Shown piece after piece: positions 52,702-61,083 of a stretch of 64,000 bases of DNA; position 1 is the stretch's first letter; each line of letters starts with the position of its first letter. The notes below the pieces were generated by a model. The model ran no database searches. It worked only from the letters and a program-made list of their open reading frames with translations, and was not told the origin of the DNA. This DNA comes from Robertmurraya_A mangrovi (GTDB taxonomy: Bacteria > Bacillota > Bacilli > Bacillales > Cytobacillaceae), in contig NZ_JAXOFX010000002.1 of assembly GCF_034427655.1 (NCBI RefSeq), positions 420,681 to 484,680 on the forward strand, given 5' to 3'. A program made the translations under genes and the position numbers.

Positions 52702-53511
52702 TTGGAAGACATTCAAAAGAAAATAGCAGATCTAAAAGAAAAAATACAGGAACAGCTTATGCATCCCTATCTGTTAAGTAACATACAGGCACCAGTTATT
52801 GATGAAGATAAACTACTTATTCTCATCTCCATTTTAGATCAAGTAGACTTACCAATTAAAACCTATGATAACTACGTGCTTACTACTATGCTCTTACACG
52901 TAGCCATTGACACCCATGAGCAAGTAACTAATTCTATTCCAGACGAAGATGCCTTGAAAACGAGACAACTTACTGTTTTAGCAGGGGTATACTATAGTGG
53001 ACTGTATTATAAGTTCCTTGCAGCAGAGGATGATGTGGATGTCATTAGAATGTTAGCTGAGGGCATTAAGGAAATATATGATAAAAAGATACTGGTTTAT
53101 CAAAAAAGTCTTGATAGTCAAGAAAAATTAATGACAAGTCTAATGGCCATTGAATCATCTTTAATCGATAAATTCATTAACTATTTTAAATTAGATTCTT
53201 GGAATGAGTTGGCTTCCAATTTCCTGTTAATTAAGCGACTTTCAAAAGAAATGGAACAGTTTAAACAGTCAGGGAAATCGGTTGTTTTTGAAGCACTTAA
53301 ACAGCTTACTTTACCTAATGTTCCTACATTAAAGGACTTATCCTTAGAGCAGCAAAACCATTTAATCTTAATCTGCGAAAAGTATATGGATTATGCACGG
53401 GATTTATTAGAAAAGGCAATAGTCAAGTTGCCACATCTAAATGCAAATTTAAATCAAAGAATATCAACCTTATTACAACAACCAAGCTTAATGCGAAAGG
53501 AGGTTAAATAA
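52702..53511 (+). CDS. hepS: Heptaprenyl diphosphate synthase component I
   Basis: Non-catalytic subunit that with HepT makes the C35 tail of menaquinone-7. About 270 residues, helical. Family features: EQLMHPYLLSNIQAPVIDEDKLLIL near the N-terminus and TMLLHVAIDTHEQVTN (about 72), then RQLTVLAGVYYSGLYYKFLA (about 97). TTG 52702 is chosen: AAGGGTGAT is eight bases upstream and the product starts MEDIQKK like its B. subtilis counterpart. menG follows after one base. Confidence 0.9.
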   Translation: MEDIQKKIADLKEKIQEQLMHPYLLSNIQAPVIDEDKLLILISILDQVDLPIKTYDNYVLTTMLLHVAIDTHEQVTNSIPDEDALKTRQLTVLAGVYYSGLYYKFLAAEDDVDVIRMLAEGIKEIYDKKILVYQKSLDSQEKLMTSLMAIESSLIDKFINYFKLDSWNELASNFLLIKRLSKEMEQFKQSGKSVVFEALKQLTLPNVPTLKDLSLEQQNHLILICEKYMDYARDLLEKAIVKLPHLNANLNQRISTLLQQPSLMRKEVK

Positions 53512-53512
53512 A

Positions 53513-54220
53513 ATGCAACAATCTAAAGAACAACGTGTGCATGGTGTCTTTGAGAAGATCTCAGATAACTATGATAAAATGAACTCGGTTATTAGTTTTC
53601 AATTGCATAAAAAATGGCGTGAAGACACGATGAAAAAAATGAACGTTCAAAAAGGTCAAAAGGCCTTAGATGTTTGTTGTGGTACAGCAGATTGGTCCAT
53701 CGCGTTAGCTAATGAAGTCGGTAGTAATGGTGAAGTAATTGGATTAGATTTTAGCGAGAATATGTTAAAGGTAGGTCAAAGAAAAATTGACCAGCTAAAT
53801 TTAAAGCAAGTAACATTAATCCATGGGAATGCGATGGAGCTGCCTTTTTCTGATAATACCTTTGATTATGTTACAATAGGATTTGGTCTTAGAAATGTAC
53901 CAGATTATATACAAGTGCTAAAAGAAATGGAGCGAGTATTAAAACCTGGTGGAATGGCTGTATGTCTAGAAACTTCTCAGCCAACAATGTTTGGATACAA
54001 ACAGCTCTATTTTTTCTATTTCCGTTTTATCATGCCGATATTTGGTAAAATATTTGCGAAAAGTTACGAGGAGTACTCATGGTTACAAGAATCAACTCTT
54101 AACTTTCCAGGAATGAAAGAATTAGCTAGTATGTTTGAAAGTGTTGGTTTCAAAAAAGTATTCTACAAACCGTATAGCGGGGGAGCTGCGGCAGTTCATA
54201 TCGGCTACAAAGATAAATAG
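53513..54220 (+). CDS. menG: Demethylmenaquinone methyltransferase
   Basis: SAM-dependent final step of menaquinone synthesis. SAM motif VCCGTADWSIALANEVGSNG (about 50) and GLDFSENML, with the UbiE signature YDKMNSVISFQLHKKWR near residue 19 and RVLKPGGMAVCLETSQP (about 140). 235 residues is usual. AAAGGAGG at the end of hepS is the ribosome site. Also called ubiE or menH. It lies between hepS and hepT as in B. subtilis, linking tail synthesis and ring methylation. Confidence 0.95.
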   Translation: MQQSKEQRVHGVFEKISDNYDKMNSVISFQLHKKWREDTMKKMNVQKGQKALDVCCGTADWSIALANEVGSNGEVIGLDFSENMLKVGQRKIDQLNLKQVTLIHGNAMELPFSDNTFDYVTIGFGLRNVPDYIQVLKEMERVLKPGGMAVCLETSQPTMFGYKQLYFFYFRFIMPIFGKIFAKSYEEYSWLQESTLNFPGMKELASMFESVGFKKVFYKPYSGGAAAVHIGYKDK

Positions 54221-54342
54221 GTTTTCGGTTAGATAGTAGTATCGGTAAATAACTATCAGCCTTTTTATATACTACCTTTATGTTGGTTTTCTAAAGGTTT
54301 AGGGCCTTTAAAAAGAGAGGATTAGAAACTAGGAGAAGTTGT

Positions 54343-55305
54343 ATGAAGTTAAAAATGATGTATTCATTCCTGAATTCGGATATTAACATAATAGAAAAAA
54401 CGTTAGAGGAGACTGTTGTTGCTGAGTCCCCTCTATTACATCAAGCATCCTTGCACTTACTTCAAGCTGGAGGGAAAAGAATTCGTCCAGTTTTTGTATT
54501 GCTTGGAGGTAAGTTCGGTAATTACGATATTCATGTAATGAAGAATGTAGCAGTAGCTCTTGAACTTATCCATATGGCTTCTCTAGTTCATGATGATGTA
54601 ATTGACGATGCAGAGATTCGCCGTGGTCAGCCAACCATTAAGGCTAAATGGGATAACAGAATCGCTATGTACACAGGTGACTATATCTTTGCGCGCTCTT
54701 TAGAGTTAATGACCAATATCACTAATCCATTAGCTCATAAAATATTGTCTGATACTATTGTTGAGTTATGTGTTGGTGAAATTGAGCAGATTAAAGATAA
54801 ATATCGGTTTGATCAACACTTGAGGGATTATCTTCGAAGAATTAAAAGAAAGACAGCTTTATTAATTGCTGCTAGTTGTCAATTAGGTGCGGTTACGGCA
54901 AATGTTGATGAATCCGTACAAAAAAAGCTGTACCAATTTGGTTATTATGTTGGAATGTCCTTTCAAATTACGGATGATGTCCTCGATTTCGTTGGTACAG
55001 AAAAGGTATTAGGGAAACCTGCCGGTGGGGATTTATTACAAGGTAATATCACGCTCCCTGTCTTATTTGCTATGGAAAACGAAGAAATCTATCCGGAAAT
55101 TGTTAAAGTTCATGAGAACATGGACCGTAATGAAATCGTACGAATTATCGAGTTAATCAAACAGTCGGGAGCAATTGAGAAATCAATTGCCATTAGCGAC
55201 CGCTATTTAGTAAAGGCACTCGATATTTTGAAGGAACTTCCAGATAACCGTGCTAAGAAAACATTAAGAGATATTGCACATTTCATTGGCAAACGAAAAT
55301 TTTAA
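54343..55305 (+). CDS. hepT: Heptaprenyl diphosphate synthase component II
   Basis: Catalytic prenyltransferase subunit. The first Asp-rich motif is in LVHDDVIDDAEIRRG (about 84-98) and the second in QITDDVLDFVG (about 206-216), both intact; GGKRIRPV (about 44) binds the diphosphate. 320 residues is usual. AGGAGAAG precedes the ATG. Last gene of the hepS-menG-hepT operon, after a 122-base gap with only weak hairpins. Confidence 0.95.
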   Translation: MKLKMMYSFLNSDINIIEKTLEETVVAESPLLHQASLHLLQAGGKRIRPVFVLLGGKFGNYDIHVMKNVAVALELIHMASLVHDDVIDDAEIRRGQPTIKAKWDNRIAMYTGDYIFARSLELMTNITNPLAHKILSDTIVELCVGEIEQIKDKYRFDQHLRDYLRRIKRKTALLIAASCQLGAVTANVDESVQKKLYQFGYYVGMSFQITDDVLDFVGTEKVLGKPAGGDLLQGNITLPVLFAMENEEIYPEIVKVHENMDRNEIVRIIELIKQSGAIEKSIAISDRYLVKALDILKELPDNRAKKTLRDIAHFIGKRKF

Positions 55306-55398
55306 CTGGGTTGCTAATTTATCTAAATAATGTTAATATTTTTCATGGATTGCCTGTACAAGGTAACACATACATAATGATATTTAGGAGTGGAATGC

Positions 55399-55845
55399 AT
55401 GGAAAGAACATTTTTAATGGTTAAACCAGACGGCGTACAACGTAACTTAATCGGAGAAATCGTAGCTCGTTTTGAGAAAAAGGGCTTTCAATTAGTAGGC
55501 GGTAAATTAATGCTAATCACTAGAGAATTAGCAGAGCAACATTATGGTGAGCACAAAGAGCGTCCTTTCTTTGGTGAGTTAGTAGATTTCATTACTTCTG
55601 GTCCAGTTTTCGCAATGGTTTGGGAAGGTGAAAATGTAATTGCAACTGCTCGTTTAATGATGGGTGCTACTAACCCTAAAGAATCAGCTCCTGGAACAAT
55701 CCGTGGTGACTACGCAGTAACAGTTGGAAAGAACATTATTCACGGTTCTGATTCTCCTGAAAGTGCTGTACGTGAAATCGGTTTATTCTTTAAAGAAGAA
55801 GAGTTAGTTTCTTACACAAAATTAATCAACGAGTGGACTAACTAA
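55399..55845 (+). CDS. ndk: Nucleoside diphosphate kinase
   Basis: Balances nucleoside triphosphate pools by phosphate transfer through a histidine. 148 residues from ATG 55399 (MERTFLMVKPDGVQRNLIG), with the active-site His in NIIHGSDSPESA (about 115). TTAGGAGTGG decides the start; GTG 55390 overlaps that site. Followed by a strong terminator. Same position as in B. subtilis. Confidence 0.97.
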   Translation: MERTFLMVKPDGVQRNLIGEIVARFEKKGFQLVGGKLMLITRELAEQHYGEHKERPFFGELVDFITSGPVFAMVWEGENVIATARLMMGATNPKESAPGTIRGDYAVTVGKNIIHGSDSPESAVREIGLFFKEEELVSYTKLINEWTN

Positions 55846-55865
55846 TATAAATACAATTTATTTCT

Positions 55866-55904
55866 AAAAAGAGCTCTTGTATGTCTACAAGGGCTCTTTT
55901 TTGT
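55866..55904 (+). terminator. Terminator after ndk
   Basis: AAAAAGAGC-T-CTTGTA pairs with TACAAG-G-GCTCTTTTT, loop TGTC, then T's. Confidence 0.9.
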
Positions 55905-56050
55905 AACCGTATACAGTAATATTCAAGAAGTTCTTGAAAAATACATTTTTTTATTTACTTTTTTGTGAAAATTGCCTTTTTTTCTCTTATTTTCGCTATA
56001 CTTAATTTACAAATAGGGAAATACAATGGATGTAACAGGAGAGAAGAACC

Positions 56051-56824
56051 ATGTCACAAGATTATTTACAGTTTATAGCAAGTATTAAGAAAAAGACGGG
56101 GATAGATTTAGCTTTATATAAAGAAGCGCAAATGAAAAGAAGACTAATCTCTCTTTATGAAAAAAAAGGCTTTAAGTCTTTCGATGATTTTTATCAAGCT
56201 ATTAGTAGAAACACAGAATTACTAAATGAGTTTCTAGATCGTATGACGATTAACGTCTCCGAATTCTATCGTAATGGAAAACGATGGGAAGTACTTGAGC
56301 AACGTCTATTACCAAAATTATTAGGCCAAAATAAGAAATTAAAAATTTGGAGTGCTGCATGTTCTACTGGGGAAGAACCATATACTTTAGCTATGATTAT
56401 GTCTAAGTTTATGCCTTTATCTCAAGTGCAAATACTAGCAACTGATTTAGATGAAAACGTAATAAAGAGAGCTAAGGTCGGTGCATATCCAGAGAGGTCA
56501 TTAAATGAAGTCCCTGATGATATCAGGAAGAAATACTTTACCCAGGATGGAAGTTTTTATCACGTTTCAGAGGAAATCAAAAAAACGGTAACTTTTAAGA
56601 AACAGAATCTACTTGCGGATTCTTTTGGTGGACCATTTGATTTGATCGTTTGTAGAAACGTTCTAATTTATTTTACAGAGGAAGCAAAAGATCTTTTATA
56701 CCATAAATTTAGCGGTGCACTTAGGCAAGACGGAATATTTTTCGTTGGCAGTACAGAGCAAATATTCAATCCTGCATTATATGGATTTGAAACAGAAGAT
56801 ACATTTTTCTATCGCAAAAAGTAG
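56051..56824 (+). CDS. cheR: Chemotaxis methyltransferase CheR
   Basis: Methylates glutamates of chemoreceptors with SAM during adaptation. The N-terminal helical domain (about 1-75, ending RMTINVSEFYRNG) is followed by the SAM domain with IWSAACSTGEEPYTLAM (about 99) and ILATDLDENVIKRA (about 136), and FDLIVCRNVLIYF (about 196). 257 residues is usual. No other che gene is adjacent, as in B. subtilis, where cheR stands apart between ndk and aroC. AGGAGAGAAG precedes the ATG. Confidence 0.95.
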   Translation: MSQDYLQFIASIKKKTGIDLALYKEAQMKRRLISLYEKKGFKSFDDFYQAISRNTELLNEFLDRMTINVSEFYRNGKRWEVLEQRLLPKLLGQNKKLKIWSAACSTGEEPYTLAMIMSKFMPLSQVQILATDLDENVIKRAKVGAYPERSLNEVPDDIRKKYFTQDGSFYHVSEEIKKTVTFKKQNLLADSFGGPFDLIVCRNVLIYFTEEAKDLLYHKFSGALRQDGIFFVGSTEQIFNPALYGFETEDTFFYRKK

Positions 56825-56845
56825 GGGCCAATGAGGCTCCTTTTT
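56823..56845 (+). terminator. Terminator after cheR
   Basis: AGGGGCC and GGCTCCT arms (one G-T pair), then T5. Confidence 0.75.
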
Positions 56846-57009
56846 ATTTACTAATAGAAAAGAGACATAACCTCCATTTTTGTTTATTAGATGCTTTCAT
56901 GATAAAATGACTCCATCTTTAAAAGCTTAACGTATCTAATTTTTAAAAGTAGCCAAGCAATAAAATTACTATAATTTTCAAACTAATACTATTCTTATTA
57001 TTATGCATA

Positions 57010-57018
57010 TGTTATATT
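57010..57018 (+). promoter_or_regulatory. Candidate extended -10 of the aro operon
   Basis: TGTTATATT is an extended -10 sequence 40 bases before aroC; a clear -35 is not visible. Confidence 0.35.
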
Positions 57019-57057
57019 GAGACATAATCCTTTAATGAGTTGAAGGGGGAAAGAGTG

Positions 57058-58230
57058 ATGAGATACTTAACAGCCGGGGAGTCACATGGCCCCCAATTAA
57101 CGACAATTGTAGAAGGTCTACCAGCGGGTATGCCACTTGAGGCAGAAGAAATAAATCAGGAATTGTCTAGACGTCAAAAAGGGCATGGACGAGGACGGAG
57201 AATGCAAATTGAGAAAGATACCGTCCAAATTTTAAGTGGAGTTCGTCATGGTTATACATTAGGTTCTCCAGTAGCATTAGTGGTAGAAAATAATGACTGG
57301 AAACATTGGACTAAAATTATGGGTGCAGAACCATTGGATTTAGGAGCAGAGGAAGAAGTAAAGAGAGTGATTTCTCGCCCGAGACCTGGGCACGCTGACT
57401 TAAATGGTGCACTAAAATATGGACATCGAGATATGAGAAATGTATTGGAACGTTCTTCGGCTAGAGAAACGACTGTAAGAGTGGCTGCAGGGGCAGTTGC
57501 TAAAAAGCTACTATCCCTTCTAGGTATTAAAGTTGCTTCCCATGTAACTGAGATTGGTGGCGTTAAATCTTCAGTACATTCTTATAACTCTATTGAAGAA
57601 CTTCAGGAGATTACGGAGAATTCCCCCGTAAGATGCTTAGATCCTGTAGCCGAAAAAGAAATGATGAAGGCAATAGATGATGCAAAAGCAAACGGGGATT
57701 CAATCGGTGGGATTGTAGAAGTCATTGTTGAAGGAATGCCTCCTGGAGTAGGAAGCTATGTACACTATGATCGAAAACTCGATGCAAAGTTAGCTAGTGC
57801 AATCATCAGTATTAATGCCTTTAAAGGCGTTGAGTTTGGAATTGGCTTTGAGGCGGCTAGAAAACCTGGAAGTGAAGTACATGATGAAATTACGTGGAAT
57901 GAAAAGGATGGTTATTCTCGTAAAACGAATCGCTTAGGTGGTCTAGAGGGTGGAATGTCCACTGGAATGCCTATTATTGTTAGAGGAGTCATGAAACCAA
58001 TTCCTACATTATATAAACCGCTGCAAAGCGTTGATATTGAATCAAAAGAGCCATTCTCAGCAAGTATAGAACGTTCAGATAGCTGTGCTGTTCCTGCAGC
58101 AGCTGTTGTTGCGGAAAGTGTGATTGCTTGGGAATTAGCGAGTGCGATTGTAAATCAATTTTATTCTGATAGAATCGATACATTAATTGAAGTAGTTGAG
58201 AAACAACGCCAATATGCGAGGGAGTTCTAA
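57058..58230 (+). CDS. aroC: Chorismate synthase
   Basis: Last step to chorismate; uses reduced FMN. N-terminal GESHGPQLTTIVEGLPAG, RRQKGHGRGRRM (about 40), RPGHADLNGALKYGHRDMRNVLERSSARET (about 108-137) and the C-terminal RSDSCAVPAAAVVAES (about 340) are the family signatures. About 390 residues is usual. ATG 57058 follows AAGGGGGAAAG. It shares one base with the aroB start (TAATG), so the two are coupled. Named aroF in B. subtilis. Confidence 0.97.
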   Translation: MRYLTAGESHGPQLTTIVEGLPAGMPLEAEEINQELSRRQKGHGRGRRMQIEKDTVQILSGVRHGYTLGSPVALVVENNDWKHWTKIMGAEPLDLGAEEEVKRVISRPRPGHADLNGALKYGHRDMRNVLERSSARETTVRVAAGAVAKKLLSLLGIKVASHVTEIGGVKSSVHSYNSIEELQEITENSPVRCLDPVAEKEMMKAIDDAKANGDSIGGIVEVIVEGMPPGVGSYVHYDRKLDAKLASAIISINAFKGVEFGIGFEAARKPGSEVHDEITWNEKDGYSRKTNRLGGLEGGMSTGMPIIVRGVMKPIPTLYKPLQSVDIESKEPFSASIERSDSCAVPAAAVVAESVIAWELASAIVNQFYSDRIDTLIEVVEKQRQYAREF

Positions 58231-59315
58231 TGGAAAAGGTCCATATTTCAACGCCCTCTAAAGACTATCCCGTATTTATTGAAAAAGAGGCCATTGGTCA
58301 ATTAGAATCATTTCTTAAAGATTCAAATCGGGAAGTTAGTAAAATTCTTATCATTACGGATTATAATGTTGGTGACCTTTATCTGTCAAAGCTAGAAAAT
58401 AGTCTTTCTAGCTTTGACGTAACTCATTACGTCGTTCCAAATGGAGAAGAAGCTAAGACATTTGAAATCTACTATAGCTGCTTATCTTATGCACTTGAGC
58501 AGAAGTTAGATCGAAAATCGTACATTTTAGCGTTAGGTGGAGGTGCGGTTGGAGATTTAGCCGGCTTTGTCGCAGCGACTTATATGCGAGGGATTCCTTT
58601 CATACAAATTCCGACTACTATCCTTGCTCATGATAGTGCTGTTGGTGGGAAAGTAGCTATTAACCACCCTCTTGGAAAAAACATGATTGGGGCTTTTTAT
58701 CAGCCTGAGGCTGTTTTTTTTGACTTGAATTTCTTAAAGTCACTGCCTCTAGTAGAAAAAAGGTCTGGATTTGCGGAAGTAATTAAGCACGGATTAATCC
58801 AAGATTTCTCCTTTTACGAATGGTTAAATAAAAATATTACTAGCCTAGAGACACTGACCGATGAACAAATAAGTTTTTTCTTAAAAACAGGTATCAACAT
58901 TAAGGGTGCTATCGTAAAAGAAGATGAAAAAGAGAATGGTATTCGAAGGTTCTTAAATTTTGGTCATACTCTAGGGCATGCCATCGAAGCAGAAGCTGGG
59001 TATGGTAAAATTTCACATGGTGAAGCTGTTATGATTGGTATGGTTTATGCTCTTCAGCTTAGTAAGGCAGTAACTAATCTTTCTTTTAATATGGATCATT
59101 TTAAGGGGTGGTTATCTGAGCTAGGTTATCAAATTACTGTGCCTAGTTATCTGGACCCTAAGAAGTTGTTAGCTAGAATGAAACAAGATAAAAAGTCTAT
59201 CAAACAAAAAGTTACTTTTGTTTTATTAGAAGAGATTGGCCAACCAATGATAAAAGAATTATGTGATGAACTGATATTAGAAGAGTTAGAGCACTTATAT
59301 ACTTATAGTGGATAA
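58230..59315 (+). CDS. aroB: 3-dehydroquinate synthase
   Basis: Second step of the shikimate pathway; NAD- and metal-dependent ring closure of DAHP. Motifs: ALGGGAVGDLAGFVAATYMRG (about 106), IQIPTTILAHDSAVGGKVAINHPLGKNMIGAFYQP (about 132-166), and metal ligands in AEVIKHGLI and LNFGHTLGHAIE. 361 residues is usual. aroH follows after a 28-base gap containing GGGAGG. Confidence 0.96.
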   Translation: MEKVHISTPSKDYPVFIEKEAIGQLESFLKDSNREVSKILIITDYNVGDLYLSKLENSLSSFDVTHYVVPNGEEAKTFEIYYSCLSYALEQKLDRKSYILALGGGAVGDLAGFVAATYMRGIPFIQIPTTILAHDSAVGGKVAINHPLGKNMIGAFYQPEAVFFDLNFLKSLPLVEKRSGFAEVIKHGLIQDFSFYEWLNKNITSLETLTDEQISFFLKTGINIKGAIVKEDEKENGIRRFLNFGHTLGHAIEAEAGYGKISHGEAVMIGMVYALQLSKAVTNLSFNMDHFKGWLSELGYQITVPSYLDPKKLLARMKQDKKSIKQKVTFVLLEEIGQPMIKELCDELILEELEHLYTYSG

Positions 59316-59343
59316 ACATGAACTAAAAAAGGGAGGAATGTGA

Positions 59344-59703
59344 ATGATTAGAGGGGTTAGAGGAGCTACCACAGTAACGGAAGATTTAGAAGGACAAATC
59401 GTAGAGGCAACAGGTACATTATTAGAAGAGATGATTAAATTAAATGAAATTAACCCAAACGATGTAGCATCTATCTTTATTTCTGTTACTGAAGATTTAA
59501 CAGCTACTTTTCCTGCAAAAGCCTTAAGATCATTTGATGGTTGGACATACGTTCCAGTCATGTGTATGAAAGAGATTCCCGTTCCTTCTGCTTTAAGAAA
59601 ATGCATAAGAATCATGATTCATTTAAATACCTCTAAGGAGCAAAATGAAATTCAACACGTTTATCTAGAGGGAGCATCAAGTTTACGTCCAGATTTAAAG
59701 TAG
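59344..59703 (+). CDS. aroH: Chorismate mutase, AroH class
   Basis: Converts chorismate to prephenate, committing it to Phe and Tyr. 119 residues, the monofunctional Bacillus-type trimeric enzyme. MIRGVRGATTVTEDLEGQI at the N-terminus contains Arg7; Glu78-like and Arg90-like active residues lie in VPVMCMKEIPVPSALRKCIRIMIH. It directly precedes hisC with a 33-base gap; in B. subtilis the six trp genes stand here. Confidence 0.95.
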   Translation: MIRGVRGATTVTEDLEGQIVEATGTLLEEMIKLNEINPNDVASIFISVTEDLTATFPAKALRSFDGWTYVPVMCMKEIPVPSALRKCIRIMIHLNTSKEQNEIQHVYLEGASSLRPDLK

Positions 59704-59736
59704 ATTTTATATATGAGTTTAGTTGAGGTGGATACG

Positions 59737-60840
59737 ATGAGATGGAAAGAGCAAGTGTTGGTACTTCAACCATACCAACCAGGTAAATCAAAAGAAGAAG
59801 TAAAAAAACAATATGGTCTTGATGAAATAATAAAATTAGCATCAAATGAGAATCCTTTTGGCTGTTCTGAAAAGGTAGTGTCAGCCATACAAGATTTTTC
59901 AGGCTCTTATGCGCTATATCCAGATGGTTATACAACAGATTTACGTTTTGAATTAGCTGAATTATTAAAAGTAGAAGCAAATCAATTGATATTCGGAAAC
60001 GGTTCTGATGAAATTATACAAATAATTGCCAGAGCATTGTTACGACCTGGTTATAACACCGTAATGGCCTCACCAACATTTCCACAATATAAGCATAATG
60101 CAGTAATTGAAGGAGCAGAGGTTCGAGAAGTTCCACTTATTGAAGGTGAACATGATTTAGAAGGAATGCTTGCTGCCATTGATGATAAAACAAACGTGGT
60201 TTGGGTTTGTTCTCCAAATAATCCAACAGGCACCTATATCTCTAATCATAAACTTCTATCCTTTTTAGAAAGAGTACCTGAAGAAACTCTTATCGTTCTT
60301 GACGAAGCCTATTTTGAATATGTAGTTGCAGATGATTATTATGATGCAGTTGAATTAATAGAGACATATAAAAACCTTATTGTTTTAAGGACATTCTCAA
60401 AAATCTACGGATTAGCAAGCTTCCGTGTAGGATATGGGATCAGCAATTCAGACATCATTCGCTCCCTAGAGCCAGTAAGAGAACCATTCAACACAAACAC
60501 ATTAGCTCAATTAGCAGCAAAAACAGCCATTCAAGACCAAGAGTACGTAAAAAAATGTAGAGAGCTTAACCGCAAGGGATTAGAGCAGTTTTACTCTTTC
60601 TGTAATGAAGTAGGTCTTTCGTATTCATTATCACAAGGAAACTTCATCCTGATTGACTTTGAGGTAGACAGCAATGAAGTATTCCAATACCTAATGGAGA
60701 GAGGTTTTATCGTTCGTTCTGGTAAAGCACTAGGCTTCCCAACCTCCATTCGTGTAACAGTCGGATCTGAAGAACAGAATAATGGAGTGATTGAAGTCAT
60801 GAAGGAATTTCTTCAATCGAGAGTGACCTTAACTAAATAG
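59737..60840 (+). CDS. hisC: Histidinol-phosphate / aromatic aminotransferase
   Basis: PLP enzyme that in Bacillus acts both in histidine synthesis and as a Phe/Tyr aminotransferase. Motifs: KLASNENPFGCSEKV, GNGSDEIIQIIARAL, WVCSPNNPTGTYI (about 156), VLDEAYFEYV with the PLP Asp (about 195), and FSKIYGLASFRVGYG with the PLP Lys (about 223). ATG 59737 follows GAGGTGG; the frame opens earlier at 59713. Length 367. Followed by repeat copy E. Confidence 0.95.
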   Translation: MRWKEQVLVLQPYQPGKSKEEVKKQYGLDEIIKLASNENPFGCSEKVVSAIQDFSGSYALYPDGYTTDLRFELAELLKVEANQLIFGNGSDEIIQIIARALLRPGYNTVMASPTFPQYKHNAVIEGAEVREVPLIEGEHDLEGMLAAIDDKTNVVWVCSPNNPTGTYISNHKLLSFLERVPEETLIVLDEAYFEYVVADDYYDAVELIETYKNLIVLRTFSKIYGLASFRVGYGISNSDIIRSLEPVREPFNTNTLAQLAAKTAIQDQEYVKKCRELNRKGLEQFYSFCNEVGLSYSLSQGNFILIDFEVDSNEVFQYLMERGFIVRSGKALGFPTSIRVTVGSEEQNNGVIEVMKEFLQSRVTLTK

Positions 60841-60887
60841 AATACTTTTGATAGAAAAGGTTAGTGCTTTTTAGTGTTATTATCTGA

Positions 60888-61012
60888 GTTGATTGGAGCG
60901 GAGGACATTTGACTCCTGCAGGAATAGAGGGAAGGGGAGACCCCACAGTCGGCACGACGAGGAGGCTCCCCTCCATCCCTGCGGAAAGCAAGTGTCCGGA
61001 GCGGAAATCAAC
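60888..61012 (+). repeat. Dispersed structured repeat, copy E, between hisC and tyrA
   Basis: Starts GTTGATTGGAGCGG, ends GGAGCGGAAATCAAC and is followed by GGGCAAAAT as in copy D. Outer arms GGACATTTG (60903-60911) and CAAGTGTCC (60989-60997) pair with one wobble; inner arms GGGGAG and CTCCCC pair perfectly. It sits inside the aromatic operon, so it is probably transcribed. Confidence 0.88.
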
Positions 61013-61083
61013 GGGCAAAATTTTTACAGTAAACAAACAACAAATAGCTACTGTTAGTCTCATTTTTAAAAGGGGGGATTTCC

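Noticed and set aside
59633..59980. 115-codon minus-strand frame over aroH and hisC
   Set aside because: Low-complexity leucine-rich translation of the antisense of hisC; no ribosome site.
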